Below are positions 44,253-53,099 of a DNA stretch of 64,000 nucleotides, in pieces (the first letter of the stretch is position 1; each line of letters begins with the position of its first letter). The DNA is from T3Sed10-213 sp012519365 (GTDB lineage Bacteria; Planctomycetota; Phycisphaerae; Sedimentisphaerales; Anaerohalosphaeraceae). Location of the stretch: the NCBI GenBank assembly GCA_033809355.1, contig JAPXLV010000003.1, forward strand, positions 1 to 64,000, given 5' to 3'. Both the position numbers and the translations under genes were made by a program. The notes under the pieces were generated by a model. The model ran no database searches, was not told the origin of the DNA, and was given only the letters and a program-made list of their open reading frames with translations.

Positions 44253-45173
44253 TCAAATTGACTTGCCGCGAAAAAATGCGATCGTCTCGACCAACCCTTT
44301 CTCAAAATCCGTCCTCGCAGTAAAGCCGGCTGCGGTTATTTTCTCAATACTCGCCAGGGAATGCCGGACATCTCCCGGCCGAATCGGTGCATACTGAATT
44401 GTGGACGACGAACCGGTCAATGCGATAATTCTTCGGGCAATCTGATTGATCGTCTGACTTTGTCCACAGGCCACATTATACACCCCCGTCAAATGGCGGT
44501 TCTCAGCCAAAAACACATTGGCCGCGACGACATCCTCGACATAAATGAAATCCCGTGTCTGTTCACCGTCCCCGAAAATAGTGATCGGTTCGTGACGCAG
44601 GGCCTTGTGAATAAAAATCGGAATCGCCGCAGCGTATTGACTGTTTGGATCCTGGCGCGGCCCGAACACATTGAAATACCGCATGCACGCCGTCGACAGC
44701 CACCCTTCCTGAGCGTAGATGTTGCAATAATACTCCCCATCCAGCTTTGTCACCGCATAAGGACTTTTCGGTTCGGGTATCATGCCCTCCACCTTGGGTA
44801 CCGCCGGATTATCCCCATACACCGCCGCCGAGCTGCTGAAACACAGTTTTTTAACCCCGGCCCAGGCCGCCTCCTGCAGCACAATCGTCGTCCCCTGCGT
44901 ATTGATGGTGATGCACTCTTGGGGATTTTCCATCGATTCGGGCACACTGACCATCGCGGCCAAATGAAACACATAATCCACCCCCTTCATCGCGGCCTTG
45001 ACATCTTGGCGGCAGGCAACCGATCCTTCCAGAAATTCGCACGCAACACCGTCAAGATTCTCTCGTCGGCCTGTCCGCAGATTATCCAGCACCCGAACCT
45101 CTGCCTGCCGGGCGTAATACGCCGCGATATGACTGCCGATAAAACCGGCTCCGCCTGTTACGAGGATGCGCAT
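44253..45173 (-). CDS. NAD-dependent UDP-sugar 4-epimerase (GalE-like)
   Basis: 306 residues, short-chain dehydrogenase fold. Seen: TGGAGFIGSH for NAD binding, the SSS-AVYG stretch and the catalytic Tyr139-Lys143 pair (YAVTK), then RYFNVFGPRQDPNSQYA, characteristic of UDP-glucose/UDP-GlcNAc 4-epimerases that accept N-acetylated sugars. In this operon it would interconvert UDP-GalNAc and UDP-GlcNAc produced by the kinase and nucleotidyltransferase, equivalent to LnpD of bifidobacteria. It overlaps the 3' end of the kinase gene by 16 bases, so translation is probably coupled. The substrate is inference from context. Confidence 0.85.
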   Translation of the reverse strand: MRILVTGGAGFIGSHIAAYYARQAEVRVLDNLRTGRRENLDGVACEFLEGSVACRQDVKAAMKGVDYVFHLAAMVSVPESMENPQECITINTQGTTIVLQEAAWAGVKKLCFSSSAAVYGDNPAVPKVEGMIPEPKSPYAVTKLDGEYYCNIYAQEGWLSTACMRYFNVFGPRQDPNSQYAAAIPIFIHKALRHEPITIFGDGEQTRDFIYVEDVVAANVFLAENRHLTGVYNVACGQSQTINQIARRIIALTGSSSTIQYAPIRPGDVRHSLASIEKITAAGFTARTDFEKGLVETIAFFRGKSI

Positions 45174-46309
45174 AGTCCCGATCTCCTTTTCTCGGCCGAA
45201 TGTGAGACATCCCGCCAGATGGCTTCGGTGATCCGATGCATCTGCTCACGCTGCTGATGCATGGACTGAATCAGTTTCATTTGCGTCCGTGCTCGATCCA
45301 GATTGTGCTCAAGACGAGCGATCTTGTAGTATACATCCCCGGCCAGATAGTCCGCCAGAAAACGAATCATCTGCTCAAACGTAATCAACTCGCCGGCAAA
45401 GGCCAAATACGTCTTCTCAGTGGGTGTGTAAAACGCCTCGGCCTCGACCGCGAACCCTCGCGCTATCGGCTCATACAGCGCCAGATCCAGATACACTTTC
45501 GACAAATCCCGCTCATCTTCAGCGGCCGGACACGTGGCCGTGCGAACCATATCCCCCACGTCATACAGGGACAGCCCCGGCATCACCGTATCCAAATCAA
45601 TCACGCAGACCCCTTTTTCGGTCACACGGTCAAACAGCACATTGTTGATCTTTGTGTCATTGTGTGTCACCCGAACAGGGATTTGGCCTTTTTTCTGCAG
45701 ATTCACCAAAACACCGCAGATATCGGCGTGTTTCTGAACAAAGGCGATCTCCTCTTTGACCTGTGCGGCTCGATTGCAGGGGTCTTTTTCCAATACCTCC
45801 AGAAACGCCTCAAGGCGTTTGGGGGTATGATGAAAATCCGGAATCGTCTCATACAGCGGACCGCCCGGCAGGTCGCTGAGCATCTTTTGAAACGCCCCAA
45901 ACATCCGTGCCGCTTCAAACGCCTGGGCAGGATTGTCCAGCATATCGTACGAAATCGTTCCCTCAATCCAATTGTACATTCGCCAGTAATTGCCCGCCGG
46001 ACACTGATAGCATCCCGCCTTGTCCCGCGTACGGATAACACGAAGCTGTCGTGCCGCCAAGGTTGGGTTGTACTCGGCGGTTTTTCGATAAATATGCTCG
46101 GTGACTCGGATTACGTTGTCCATCAGGGCAACCGGATCCCGAAAAATCGTATGATTGATCCGCTGCAGAATATACTGGCAGGGCGAACCGTCCCGAGTTA
46201 GTCGAACCAAATAAGTATCATTGATATGGCCCCCGCCGAAAGGGTCTATCCCTTCAATTTGACCGGCCACCTCAAAGTGCTGGACGACGGATTTGAAATT
46301 CTCATTCAT
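45158..46309 (-). CDS. nahK: N-acetylhexosamine 1-kinase-like phosphotransferase (APH fold)
   Basis: 383 residues of the aminoglycoside phosphotransferase fold. Seen: GGGHINDTYLV nucleotide loop (25-35), catalytic HND (His216-Asp218) with Asn223 in THNDTKINNVLF, and the metal-binding VIDLDTVMPG (238-245). These strings match N-acetylhexosamine 1-kinases of the NahK/LnpB type, which phosphorylate GlcNAc or GalNAc at C1. Neighbours supply the other steps of that route: a sugar-1-phosphate nucleotidyltransferase (48314) and a UDP-sugar epimerase (overlapping). Proteins of this family are often misnamed mucin desulfatase. Substrate specificity is inferred. Confidence 0.8.
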   Translation of the reverse strand: MNENFKSVVQHFEVAGQIEGIDPFGGGHINDTYLVRLTRDGSPCQYILQRINHTIFRDPVALMDNVIRVTEHIYRKTAEYNPTLAARQLRVIRTRDKAGCYQCPAGNYWRMYNWIEGTISYDMLDNPAQAFEAARMFGAFQKMLSDLPGGPLYETIPDFHHTPKRLEAFLEVLEKDPCNRAAQVKEEIAFVQKHADICGVLVNLQKKGQIPVRVTHNDTKINNVLFDRVTEKGVCVIDLDTVMPGLSLYDVGDMVRTATCPAAEDERDLSKVYLDLALYEPIARGFAVEAEAFYTPTEKTYLAFAGELITFEQMIRFLADYLAGDVYYKIARLEHNLDRARTQMKLIQSMHQQREQMHRITEAIWRDVSHSAEKRRSGLCASS

Positions 46310-46327
46310 CCTACAAACCTTTGCTGT

Positions 46328-48295
46328 TTACCTCTCTTTTGTTATGCTGATGACACCATTGGAATCCGTCCCACCGTCACTGCGAACAACCGCCCGAAGG
46401 CGATACGGCGCCTCGGGATTAAAATCTTTTTCGGGAACAATCAGCACATACGTATTGCGAAAATCGGAACTGCCTGTTCTGCCCTCGTGAATATCGGTCG
46501 CTACCACCGTATCGCCGCGTAAAAGCTGCACCTCGCGAATATCCAACCGGTGAGCCCCGTGCGTATAGGAAAAGACAACCTGATAGGCCCCGGGTTCTTT
46601 AATGAAACCGGTCAACTCCCACTCCATCGGTTTATAGGTCTGATCGGTTTGTCCGGACGACCAGCGACCGATCTCAATCCGCGGCGGATCCAACGGACGA
46701 TAATTGACATTCAAACGCGAAAGACGCTTGATATGGTCCGTCAAGCGGGCATAAAAATCGCCATAATCCTTTTTTTCCGCCGGCGTCCAGGCAATCTCTG
46801 CAAGCGCACAGCCGCGCGGAAATGCCATATACTCGTCATGTTCCGGCGTCGAAATATATTCAGCCCAAAGTTGTGCCTGTACTCCTATAATGTGCTTCTT
46901 CTGAGCATCCGTCAAAACGCTCGGTACCGGGTCATACCCATAGACCTTTTCCAGCGGAATAAAGCCCCCGATCGACAACGGTTCATTTTCAGGCCTTGCT
47001 TGATAATAATCAAAATAGAGATGAGTATTCGACGCCATCACCACATCATGGCCGGCGCGCGCAGCCTGAATGCCTCCATTTTCGCCGCGCCAACTCATCA
47101 CCGTTGCGTTCGGCGCCAATCCGCCTTCCAAAATCTCATCCCACCCGATAATCCGCCGACCATGGGCGTTCAGGTACTTCTCAATCCGGTGGACAAAGTA
47201 ACTTTGCAGCTCATGCTCATCGGCCAATCCCTCTTTTTTAATTCGGGCCTGGCACTTGGGGCACGCTTTCCATCGTGTTTTGGGGCATTCATCTCCGCCG
47301 ATATGAATATACTCACTGGGGAACAACTCCATCGTCTCAGCCAGCACATCCTCCAAAAACGCAAAGACCTGATCATTGCCGGCACAATACACATCGCTGA
47401 AAATGCCCCATCGGGTTTGCACCTCAAACGGCCCGCCAGTACAAGACAATTCAGAAAACGCCGCCAACACCGCCACGCAATGGCCGGGCATCTCGATTTC
47501 GGGAACCACTGTAATAAACCGCTGCTGAGCATACGCCACAATTTCTCGAATCTCATCTTGGGTATAAAACCCGCCGTGCGGCGTCCCATCATACTGTTGC
47601 GTATTTCGCCCGATGACGGTCTCCTTACGCCACGACGAAATCTCGGTCAGTTCCGGATATTTCTTAATCTCAATCCGCCAGCCCTGATCGTTGTTCAGGT
47701 GCCAGTGGAAGGTATTCAACTTATGCAGCGCCAGCACATCGATAAACTTCTTGACAAATTCCTTCGGCATAAAATGACGCGCCGTATCCAGCATCATCCC
47801 GCGCCACGCAAACCGTGGATAATCTTCAATGGTCACACACGGCACCGTCCATTTAACGCCGTCCACCTTTGATGTGCTCAATATCGCCGGCGGCAAAAGC
47901 TGCCGCAGGGTCTGCCCGCCGTAAAACAGTCCCGCCGGCGCCTTGGCCGTAATAACCACCTCGGTGGGCGTAACTTTCAGCCGGTACCCTTCTTGGCCCA
48001 ATGCATCGAGTGAATCATCTATTTTCAAAACGATCCGATCCGATGCAGCCGTCACCCAGCGCCGTACGGGTAGCCGGTAGCCGGTGGCCGGTCGCAACTG
48101 TGCCGCCAACCGCTGACCAACCGTCTCAGACAGATACTCCACTGCCAAAACCGTATCAGCGGTCATCACAAATTCCCCGGATTGCACCTCCGCCTTAACC
48201 GGCTGAGGAATAATTGAAAGGGTCGATTGCCCGCTGCTCATGCTCGTCATTACCGTCACTGCCATAAGCAGTGCACCTATCCGTACGCCGTTCAT
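46328..48295 (-). CDS. GH20 beta-N-acetylhexosaminidase, secreted
   Basis: 655 residues. Signal peptide (about 1-22), the GH20b N-terminal domain ending APAGLFYGGQTLRQLLP, then the barrel with RGMMLDTARHFMP, FHWHLNNDQGWRIEIKKYP and the catalytic pair Asp335-Glu336 in HIGGDECP. A beta-rich extension of about 140 residues (about 515-655) starts after NYRPLDPPRIEIGRW. It differs strongly from the GH20 at 14144 (HMGSDEV) and resembles classic chitobiase/hexosaminidase forms of Bacteroidetes. Good ribosome site AAGGAAGG. It lies between the nucleotidyltransferase and kinase genes with gaps of 18 bases on each side. Confidence 0.93.
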   Translation of the reverse strand: MNGVRIGALLMAVTVMTSMSSGQSTLSIIPQPVKAEVQSGEFVMTADTVLAVEYLSETVGQRLAAQLRPATGYRLPVRRWVTAASDRIVLKIDDSLDALGQEGYRLKVTPTEVVITAKAPAGLFYGGQTLRQLLPPAILSTSKVDGVKWTVPCVTIEDYPRFAWRGMMLDTARHFMPKEFVKKFIDVLALHKLNTFHWHLNNDQGWRIEIKKYPELTEISSWRKETVIGRNTQQYDGTPHGGFYTQDEIREIVAYAQQRFITVVPEIEMPGHCVAVLAAFSELSCTGGPFEVQTRWGIFSDVYCAGNDQVFAFLEDVLAETMELFPSEYIHIGGDECPKTRWKACPKCQARIKKEGLADEHELQSYFVHRIEKYLNAHGRRIIGWDEILEGGLAPNATVMSWRGENGGIQAARAGHDVVMASNTHLYFDYYQARPENEPLSIGGFIPLEKVYGYDPVPSVLTDAQKKHIIGVQAQLWAEYISTPEHDEYMAFPRGCALAEIAWTPAEKKDYGDFYARLTDHIKRLSRLNVNYRPLDPPRIEIGRWSSGQTDQTYKPMEWELTGFIKEPGAYQVVFSYTHGAHRLDIREVQLLRGDTVVATDIHEGRTGSSDFRNTYVLIVPEKDFNPEAPYRLRAVVRSDGGTDSNGVISITKER

Positions 48296-48313
48296 TAAAA
48301 ACCTTCCTTTCTT

Positions 48314-49243
48314 TTACTTGGTCTTTACCTTCTGTGAATACAGACACTCAGGATACACGCCCTCTTTAATCAATTGGCGTATCTTGGCCTGAGCGATGGC
48401 CTGATCTTCCCGATAAGTTATGCCGAACCAACTGTCATGGGTTTTGAGGATTTTTACCTTTTTTCGCCCCGACCGGATAAGGGTGTCTATCGCCGTGGGC
48501 AGATAAAACTCGCGTTTGGGGTCAGTGCCGTACTGACGCAGATAGGTATCAAATTGCGGCTGTAAAAACTCAAAAAAGTCCGCTCCCAGCCCCCATAAGT
48601 TCATCGAAACATACTCCAGGCCCGTCAATCGATGCGTCCGGCCTGCTTCGTCCACAAACATCGCCCCGCCGTTGTCTTTTCGAATACCGGTGCATTCCTG
48701 GATGGAGATCAAAAACATCTGCTCGTCATGGCGGCAAAGCCCCCGCGAAACCGCCCCGTACTCCGAAAGGGTATTGCGCAGAAGATAACCCACCATGGCG
48801 TAATCTTCCGTTGTGCCGTCAGCCATTTTGTCCAGGTGCGAGGCGATAAGGCGATAGGCCTGGACCCCATAGTAATCATCGGCGTTGATCACGGCAAACG
48901 GTTCGTCAATCAGATCCTTGGCCACAAGAATCGCATGCCCCGTCCCCCACGGCTTTTCCCGATCTGCCGGCAACGGATAGCCGTTCAGGCACGAATCCAG
49001 TTCCTGATACGCATACACCGTTTCCACACAATTTTCAAATTTATGCCCGAGTTTTTCCCGAAACGCCTCTTCAAAATAATGACGGATGACAAACACAATC
49101 TTGTTAAAACCCGCCCGCAGTGCATCATAAATGGAATACTCAATGATGATCTCGCCGTTCGGGCCGACCGGAGCGATTTGTTTGAGCCCCCCGAAACGAC
49201 TTCCCATACCGGCGGCGATGATGAGCAATGTTTTTTTCTTCAC
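48314..49243 (-). CDS. Sugar-1-phosphate nucleotidyltransferase
   Basis: 309 residues. Nucleotidyltransferase fold with AAGMGSRFGGLKQIAPVGPNGE (GxGxRx.. plus lysine), PWGTGHAIL and the metal-binding INADDYYG. It would make an NDP-sugar from HexNAc-1-phosphate, the step after the NahK-like kinase, as LnpC does in bifidobacteria or similar uridylyltransferases in Bacteroides loci. The start codon is GTG (49243), with AGGAT about 10 bases upstream; the alternative ATGs would remove the nucleotide loop. Fourteen bases separate it from the NagB-PIG-L gene. Which nucleotide and sugar are used is not readable. Confidence 0.82.
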   Translation of the reverse strand: MKKKTLLIIAAGMGSRFGGLKQIAPVGPNGEIIIEYSIYDALRAGFNKIVFVIRHYFEEAFREKLGHKFENCVETVYAYQELDSCLNGYPLPADREKPWGTGHAILVAKDLIDEPFAVINADDYYGVQAYRLIASHLDKMADGTTEDYAMVGYLLRNTLSEYGAVSRGLCRHDEQMFLISIQECTGIRKDNGGAMFVDEAGRTHRLTGLEYVSMNLWGLGADFFEFLQPQFDTYLRQYGTDPKREFYLPTAIDTLIRSGRKKVKILKTHDSWFGITYREDQAIAQAKIRQLIKEGVYPECLYSQKVKTK

Positions 49244-49257
49244 AACAATATATCCTG

Positions 49258-51630
49258 TTATTCAAACTCTTCGATCGATTTGCGAAGCGTCCTGCACGAC
49301 TGATAAAATTCTTCCAGCTCCATTTCTTTGAGAAATACAAACCCGCGTGTCGCACGAATCAGCGGACTTTTGTGATTGTAAAACCATTCCCTCCCCAGGC
49401 AGGTCTTCAGCACCTGATATTGCTGCACCTGAATACGCTGAGCCAGTTCCGAGAACGGTCCGTCATGTTCGTAACTGGGAAAGGACGCCTCTTTCTGGCT
49501 GAGAAACGCGTTCTCAAACGATTGCTGCATCACCGAAAACATATTCAAGCTCACCGGCACAAACACATTTGCCTCAGACGGCTCGAATCGATACCACACA
49601 TTGCGATACCCCCAAATGCGAATATCATCACGTTTGGTCTTCTGCTGATAGACCCGCATCGCCCCGGCGACAGCCTGCAGCACCTTATAATGCGTATCCG
49701 GCCCGCTGGCTTCCGGATCCATCGCCACGGTTACCACATCCGGATGGATGCGCTCCAGCTGCTCCACAATCGGCAAGATGTCGCGTTTGCGGGTCGGCTG
49801 CGGCGTAAACACATCGCCCGTATAAAAACCCAGCCGCAGATGAATCACATTGTCACAGTTCCAGCCGTAATACCCCCACAGGCACTCCACTTCCCACTCC
49901 CGGCACATCCCCTTAAGCTGCTGAATCGGCTTGGGGTCCTGCTTGCCGGGGTACTGCGTTCTGAAATAATCCAGCAGTGCCTCAAGGGTCTTGGTTACCT
50001 TGTCGTGCTTTTTCTGCCCGTACACCGCATATACATTCCGCAAAAATCGCCGCGCGCACCCTTCATCTTTCATCTCCGGGTTGTCGGCGGCCACCCCATC
50101 CAGATATTGCCACACATCACGATTTCGAGCCATCCGGTTGTCCGGATCAAAATACCCCTCCCGACGCAGGGCCGAGAAGACGGGCGAATGATAAAACCGC
50201 TGAAGGTTGGTAACCTGCCATTCCATGAACCGGTTGGTCACCGAGGTAAAACCGCTGGTCAGCGTCATAAAATGATGGCGATTGCTGGGCTTTCGAAAAT
50301 GACGCACCAAATGAGCGAAATACCCCAGCATAATATCATCATGATGCGGCTCTGTATGCAGAAAACAGGTATTTTCGAGCACATCAATACCTTTTTTGAT
50401 CTTGGCCTCAAGATTCTCTTGCACCTGCCGTGCCAATTGCGCAGGGGTTTGTTTTTCTTTCCGCAACACTTCTTTGGCAAATCGGTCATTCTCAAAATCA
50501 GTGGCCGTTAAACGTGTCAACCGCTTTCTTCGAAGAACCGACAGATCAACCAGGTATTTTTCAATATGCGCGTCACTGAGCTTTCGCTGACCGCGCAACG
50601 CATCATAGCGCCGTTCGACAAGTCCTTTGGCCGCCCCTTCGGTCAGGTAAAAACGTGTCCCGGGCAAGACCTGCAGGGCTGTGGCCGGATAGCGAACATC
50701 CCTGTCTGATTGAATCGCGTTGGCCACGACATCCGCCTTCGATTCGCCGGCTGCCATAATAATCGCTGTGCATGCGGGGTTTCGGGTGATTGTTTTCAGA
50801 CCGATGGTAATCACATGCGAGCGGCGAGCGATTTCAATCCCGCCCAAATCTGAAGCCGCCGCAGCCTGCGTTTCATAATTGATCGGGCACAGGCGAGTGG
50901 TAGAATGATGATCCGACCCGCTGATATTAAACCCGATATGACCATCCGGACCGATACCGCCCAAAAAGAAGCCGATACCGCCCAACTTGGCAATGCGATC
51001 CTCGTAATCCATACACCACTGGTCGACACGTTCCAGCACGGCCTTCTGCTCACGCTCCAGATTGGTTTTCGGATGCCGATACCGCAAAGTCAGATCCACC
51101 CGTTTATCCGGCCAGACGCTCTGGAGCGTCTGATTGGCCGACAATCCGATTTTGCAAGGGTCAATCAACAATGCCTTTTTCGGATCCAGTCCAAACCCTT
51201 TGAGATAATACGTCTTGACGTAATAACAAAAACTGTTGGTCTGAGCCGAATTGATCGGATAGAATTCATCAATCTGGACAAAATAAAGGCTCTTCATATC
51301 CGGTTTGACGGCCGGGTCTATGCCCCAGTCGGCCAACAGCTTTTCGGTCTCGGGCTTTTGCCACGTCCGCAGCAGGTGCTTGACCCACTTGATAAAATAC
51401 TCCGGCGTCTTGCCCGTCGGCAGCGAAATCACCCCGCCCGGATGGCCCTGCACCCACTCCAGAAAACGCAGCGCCGTGACCTGTCCCAACATGGGAAAAC
51501 TGTTGACCACCAATGATGCCATTTTCTCCGTCGGCGGATAGAGAATGTCATAGGCCGACGCGGCTAATGCCTTCTTTTCCACCGGAGACAATCGAAGCAG
51601 TCCCTTTGATTTGGTTTTTTCTGTATCCAT
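49258..51630 (-). CDS. nagB: Glucosamine-6-phosphate deaminase fused to a PIG-L/LmbE-like deacetylase domain
   Basis: 790 residues, about three times the usual NagB length. The N-terminal half (about 50-340) is a glucosamine-6-phosphate isomerase/deaminase: SLPTGKTPE phosphate loop, QIDEFYPI with catalytic acids, and GGIGPDGHIGFN. After about residue 425 comes a PIG-L deacetylase-like domain with TEPHHDDIMLGY (His429-His430-Asp431-Asp432), a variant of the zinc motif HPDD. Similar long NagB proteins occur in Bacteroides. One chain could therefore both remove an acetyl group and deaminate, making fructose-6-phosphate and ammonia; whether the second domain is active is unknown. ATG 51630 is preferred to a TTG 12 bases upstream. 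Confidence 0.87.
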   Translation of the reverse strand: MDTEKTKSKGLLRLSPVEKKALAASAYDILYPPTEKMASLVVNSFPMLGQVTALRFLEWVQGHPGGVISLPTGKTPEYFIKWVKHLLRTWQKPETEKLLADWGIDPAVKPDMKSLYFVQIDEFYPINSAQTNSFCYYVKTYYLKGFGLDPKKALLIDPCKIGLSANQTLQSVWPDKRVDLTLRYRHPKTNLEREQKAVLERVDQWCMDYEDRIAKLGGIGFFLGGIGPDGHIGFNISGSDHHSTTRLCPINYETQAAAASDLGGIEIARRSHVITIGLKTITRNPACTAIIMAAGESKADVVANAIQSDRDVRYPATALQVLPGTRFYLTEGAAKGLVERRYDALRGQRKLSDAHIEKYLVDLSVLRRKRLTRLTATDFENDRFAKEVLRKEKQTPAQLARQVQENLEAKIKKGIDVLENTCFLHTEPHHDDIMLGYFAHLVRHFRKPSNRHHFMTLTSGFTSVTNRFMEWQVTNLQRFYHSPVFSALRREGYFDPDNRMARNRDVWQYLDGVAADNPEMKDEGCARRFLRNVYAVYGQKKHDKVTKTLEALLDYFRTQYPGKQDPKPIQQLKGMCREWEVECLWGYYGWNCDNVIHLRLGFYTGDVFTPQPTRKRDILPIVEQLERIHPDVVTVAMDPEASGPDTHYKVLQAVAGAMRVYQQKTKRDDIRIWGYRNVWYRFEPSEANVFVPVSLNMFSVMQQSFENAFLSQKEASFPSYEHDGPFSELAQRIQVQQYQVLKTCLGREWFYNHKSPLIRATRGFVFLKEMELEEFYQSCRTLRKSIEEFE

Positions 51631-51651
51631 ACCGTCCAGCAATCAATAAGG

Positions 51652-53016
51652 TTAATAGACTGTATCCACACCCAGCGGACGTGGTGTTTTCCATGCGCCC
51701 CGCGTGAAATCCGGAAACTTGACCGGCTCGCCGTTTCGCGCGACCGACTTTTCGCTAAGCGGAAAGACCGCATTCCACAGCGCCGAGTCATATACATTAA
51801 TATCCGGCTGAATCCCTTTGCGCAGCGCCTGAATTAGCCGATAATCTTCAATATAATCCATCCCGCCATGGCCGGCACCGGCGGCATCCTCTTTCAATTT
51901 CCTCCAGATGGGATGCTCAAACTCCTCAAAATAATCTTCCAGTTTTTCCCATTGGTGAGGTGCGCTTCGCCCCTCAATATGCACCCGTTGATCGGGGTAC
52001 TTGCGGGCAAGCCCTTTGGTCCCCTGCACCAGAAAATCGCGACTATAGGGGCGCGGCAGATTGGTATCGTGTTTGCAAATGATGGTTTTGCCTTTTTTAG
52101 TGCGAATCAGACACGTATTGACATCTCCCAAGGCAAATTTCTGATTGACCCACTGGCTGTCGGGATAATGCTCACGGGCATATTCATTCAGCCCTCGACT
52201 CATGCTGCTAAACGATACCATATAATCCAGTGTATCGCCGCTGTTAATCCCCATACACCATGACATCGGCCCAATCCCGTGCTGAGGGTACAGATTGCCG
52301 TTGTGTTGGATGGAATACTGAAGACGCCACATCTTGTAATAATACGTCGGCGACAATTTCAGCGCCCGCAAATCATGAAGATAGCCGCATTCACCGTGAA
52401 TCAGTTCGCCGAACAACCCCTTTTGGATCATATTCAAAAGAAGCATTTCCGTATAATCATAACAGCAGTTCTCCATCATCATGCAATGCTTGCGGTACTT
52501 CTCCGACACCTCGACCAATTCCCAGCAATCATCGATGGTCATCGCCAGATTCAGCTCTGTCGCAGCGTGTTTGCCGTTGCGCATTGCCGCCAACGCAATG
52601 GGGGCGTGCCATTCCCACGGCGCAGCACTATAGACAAGGTCTAACTGCTCATTTTCACACATCCGCTGAAAATCTCGCGGCCCATCGGTATAGGCTGCAG
52701 GCTCCGGATGTCCTGCCTCCACAAGTGTCTTTTTAGCCCATTCTGCCCGTTCCGGACGTACATCGCAAACTGCCGCCACTTGGCACCCTTCAATACGGGA
52801 AAGATTGCGGAGATGCGAACTGCCTTGATTTCCAATCCCGACAAACCCAACCTTGATAATGTCTTTCGGAGGGGTGGGATGGTTTAACATCACAGCCGGC
52901 TGGGCCTTGCTGACCGAATGCCCGCAGCCGGAAAGTGCCGTCCCTGCAACCACTGCCCCAAAACCGGCTGCTGCACTCGTTTTGAATAAATCTCGTCGAT
53001 TCATTTCTTGTTTCAC
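51652..53016 (-). CDS. GH109 alpha-N-acetylgalactosaminidase, Tat-exported lipoprotein
   Basis: 454 residues of the Gfo/Idh/MocA fold. Closely resembles the Elizabethkingia enzyme that founded GH109 and uses bound NAD+ to cleave alpha-GalNAc: shared strings include WEWH-P-ALAAM-GK, ENCCYDYTEMLLLNM, KGLFGELIHGECGYLHDLR, HDTNLPRPYS and GAGHGGMDYIEDY. The NAD loop is GFVGIGNQGSSH. The N-terminus NRRDLFKTSAAAGFG plus the lipobox LSGC indicates twin-arginine export and lipidation, fitting an enzyme that must fold with NAD before export. Start: GTG at 53016 is 6 bases from AGGAGAG; the ATG 12 bases later is the alternative. It leads the HexNAc operon. In mucin it would act on the core GalNAc-Ser/Thr or A-antigen GalNAc. 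Confidence 0.88.
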   Translation of the reverse strand: MKQEMNRRDLFKTSAAAGFGAVVAGTALSGCGHSVSKAQPAVMLNHPTPPKDIIKVGFVGIGNQGSSHLRNLSRIEGCQVAAVCDVRPERAEWAKKTLVEAGHPEPAAYTDGPRDFQRMCENEQLDLVYSAAPWEWHAPIALAAMRNGKHAATELNLAMTIDDCWELVEVSEKYRKHCMMMENCCYDYTEMLLLNMIQKGLFGELIHGECGYLHDLRALKLSPTYYYKMWRLQYSIQHNGNLYPQHGIGPMSWCMGINSGDTLDYMVSFSSMSRGLNEYAREHYPDSQWVNQKFALGDVNTCLIRTKKGKTIICKHDTNLPRPYSRDFLVQGTKGLARKYPDQRVHIEGRSAPHQWEKLEDYFEEFEHPIWRKLKEDAAGAGHGGMDYIEDYRLIQALRKGIQPDINVYDSALWNAVFPLSEKSVARNGEPVKFPDFTRGAWKTPRPLGVDTVY

Positions 53017-53099
53017 GTTCGCTCTCCTGTTCCTGTAGGGTTAGCATTCACCGTTATTCTGACCGTTTGAGGTCGTGTGCACTCCACGAAGACATCCAG

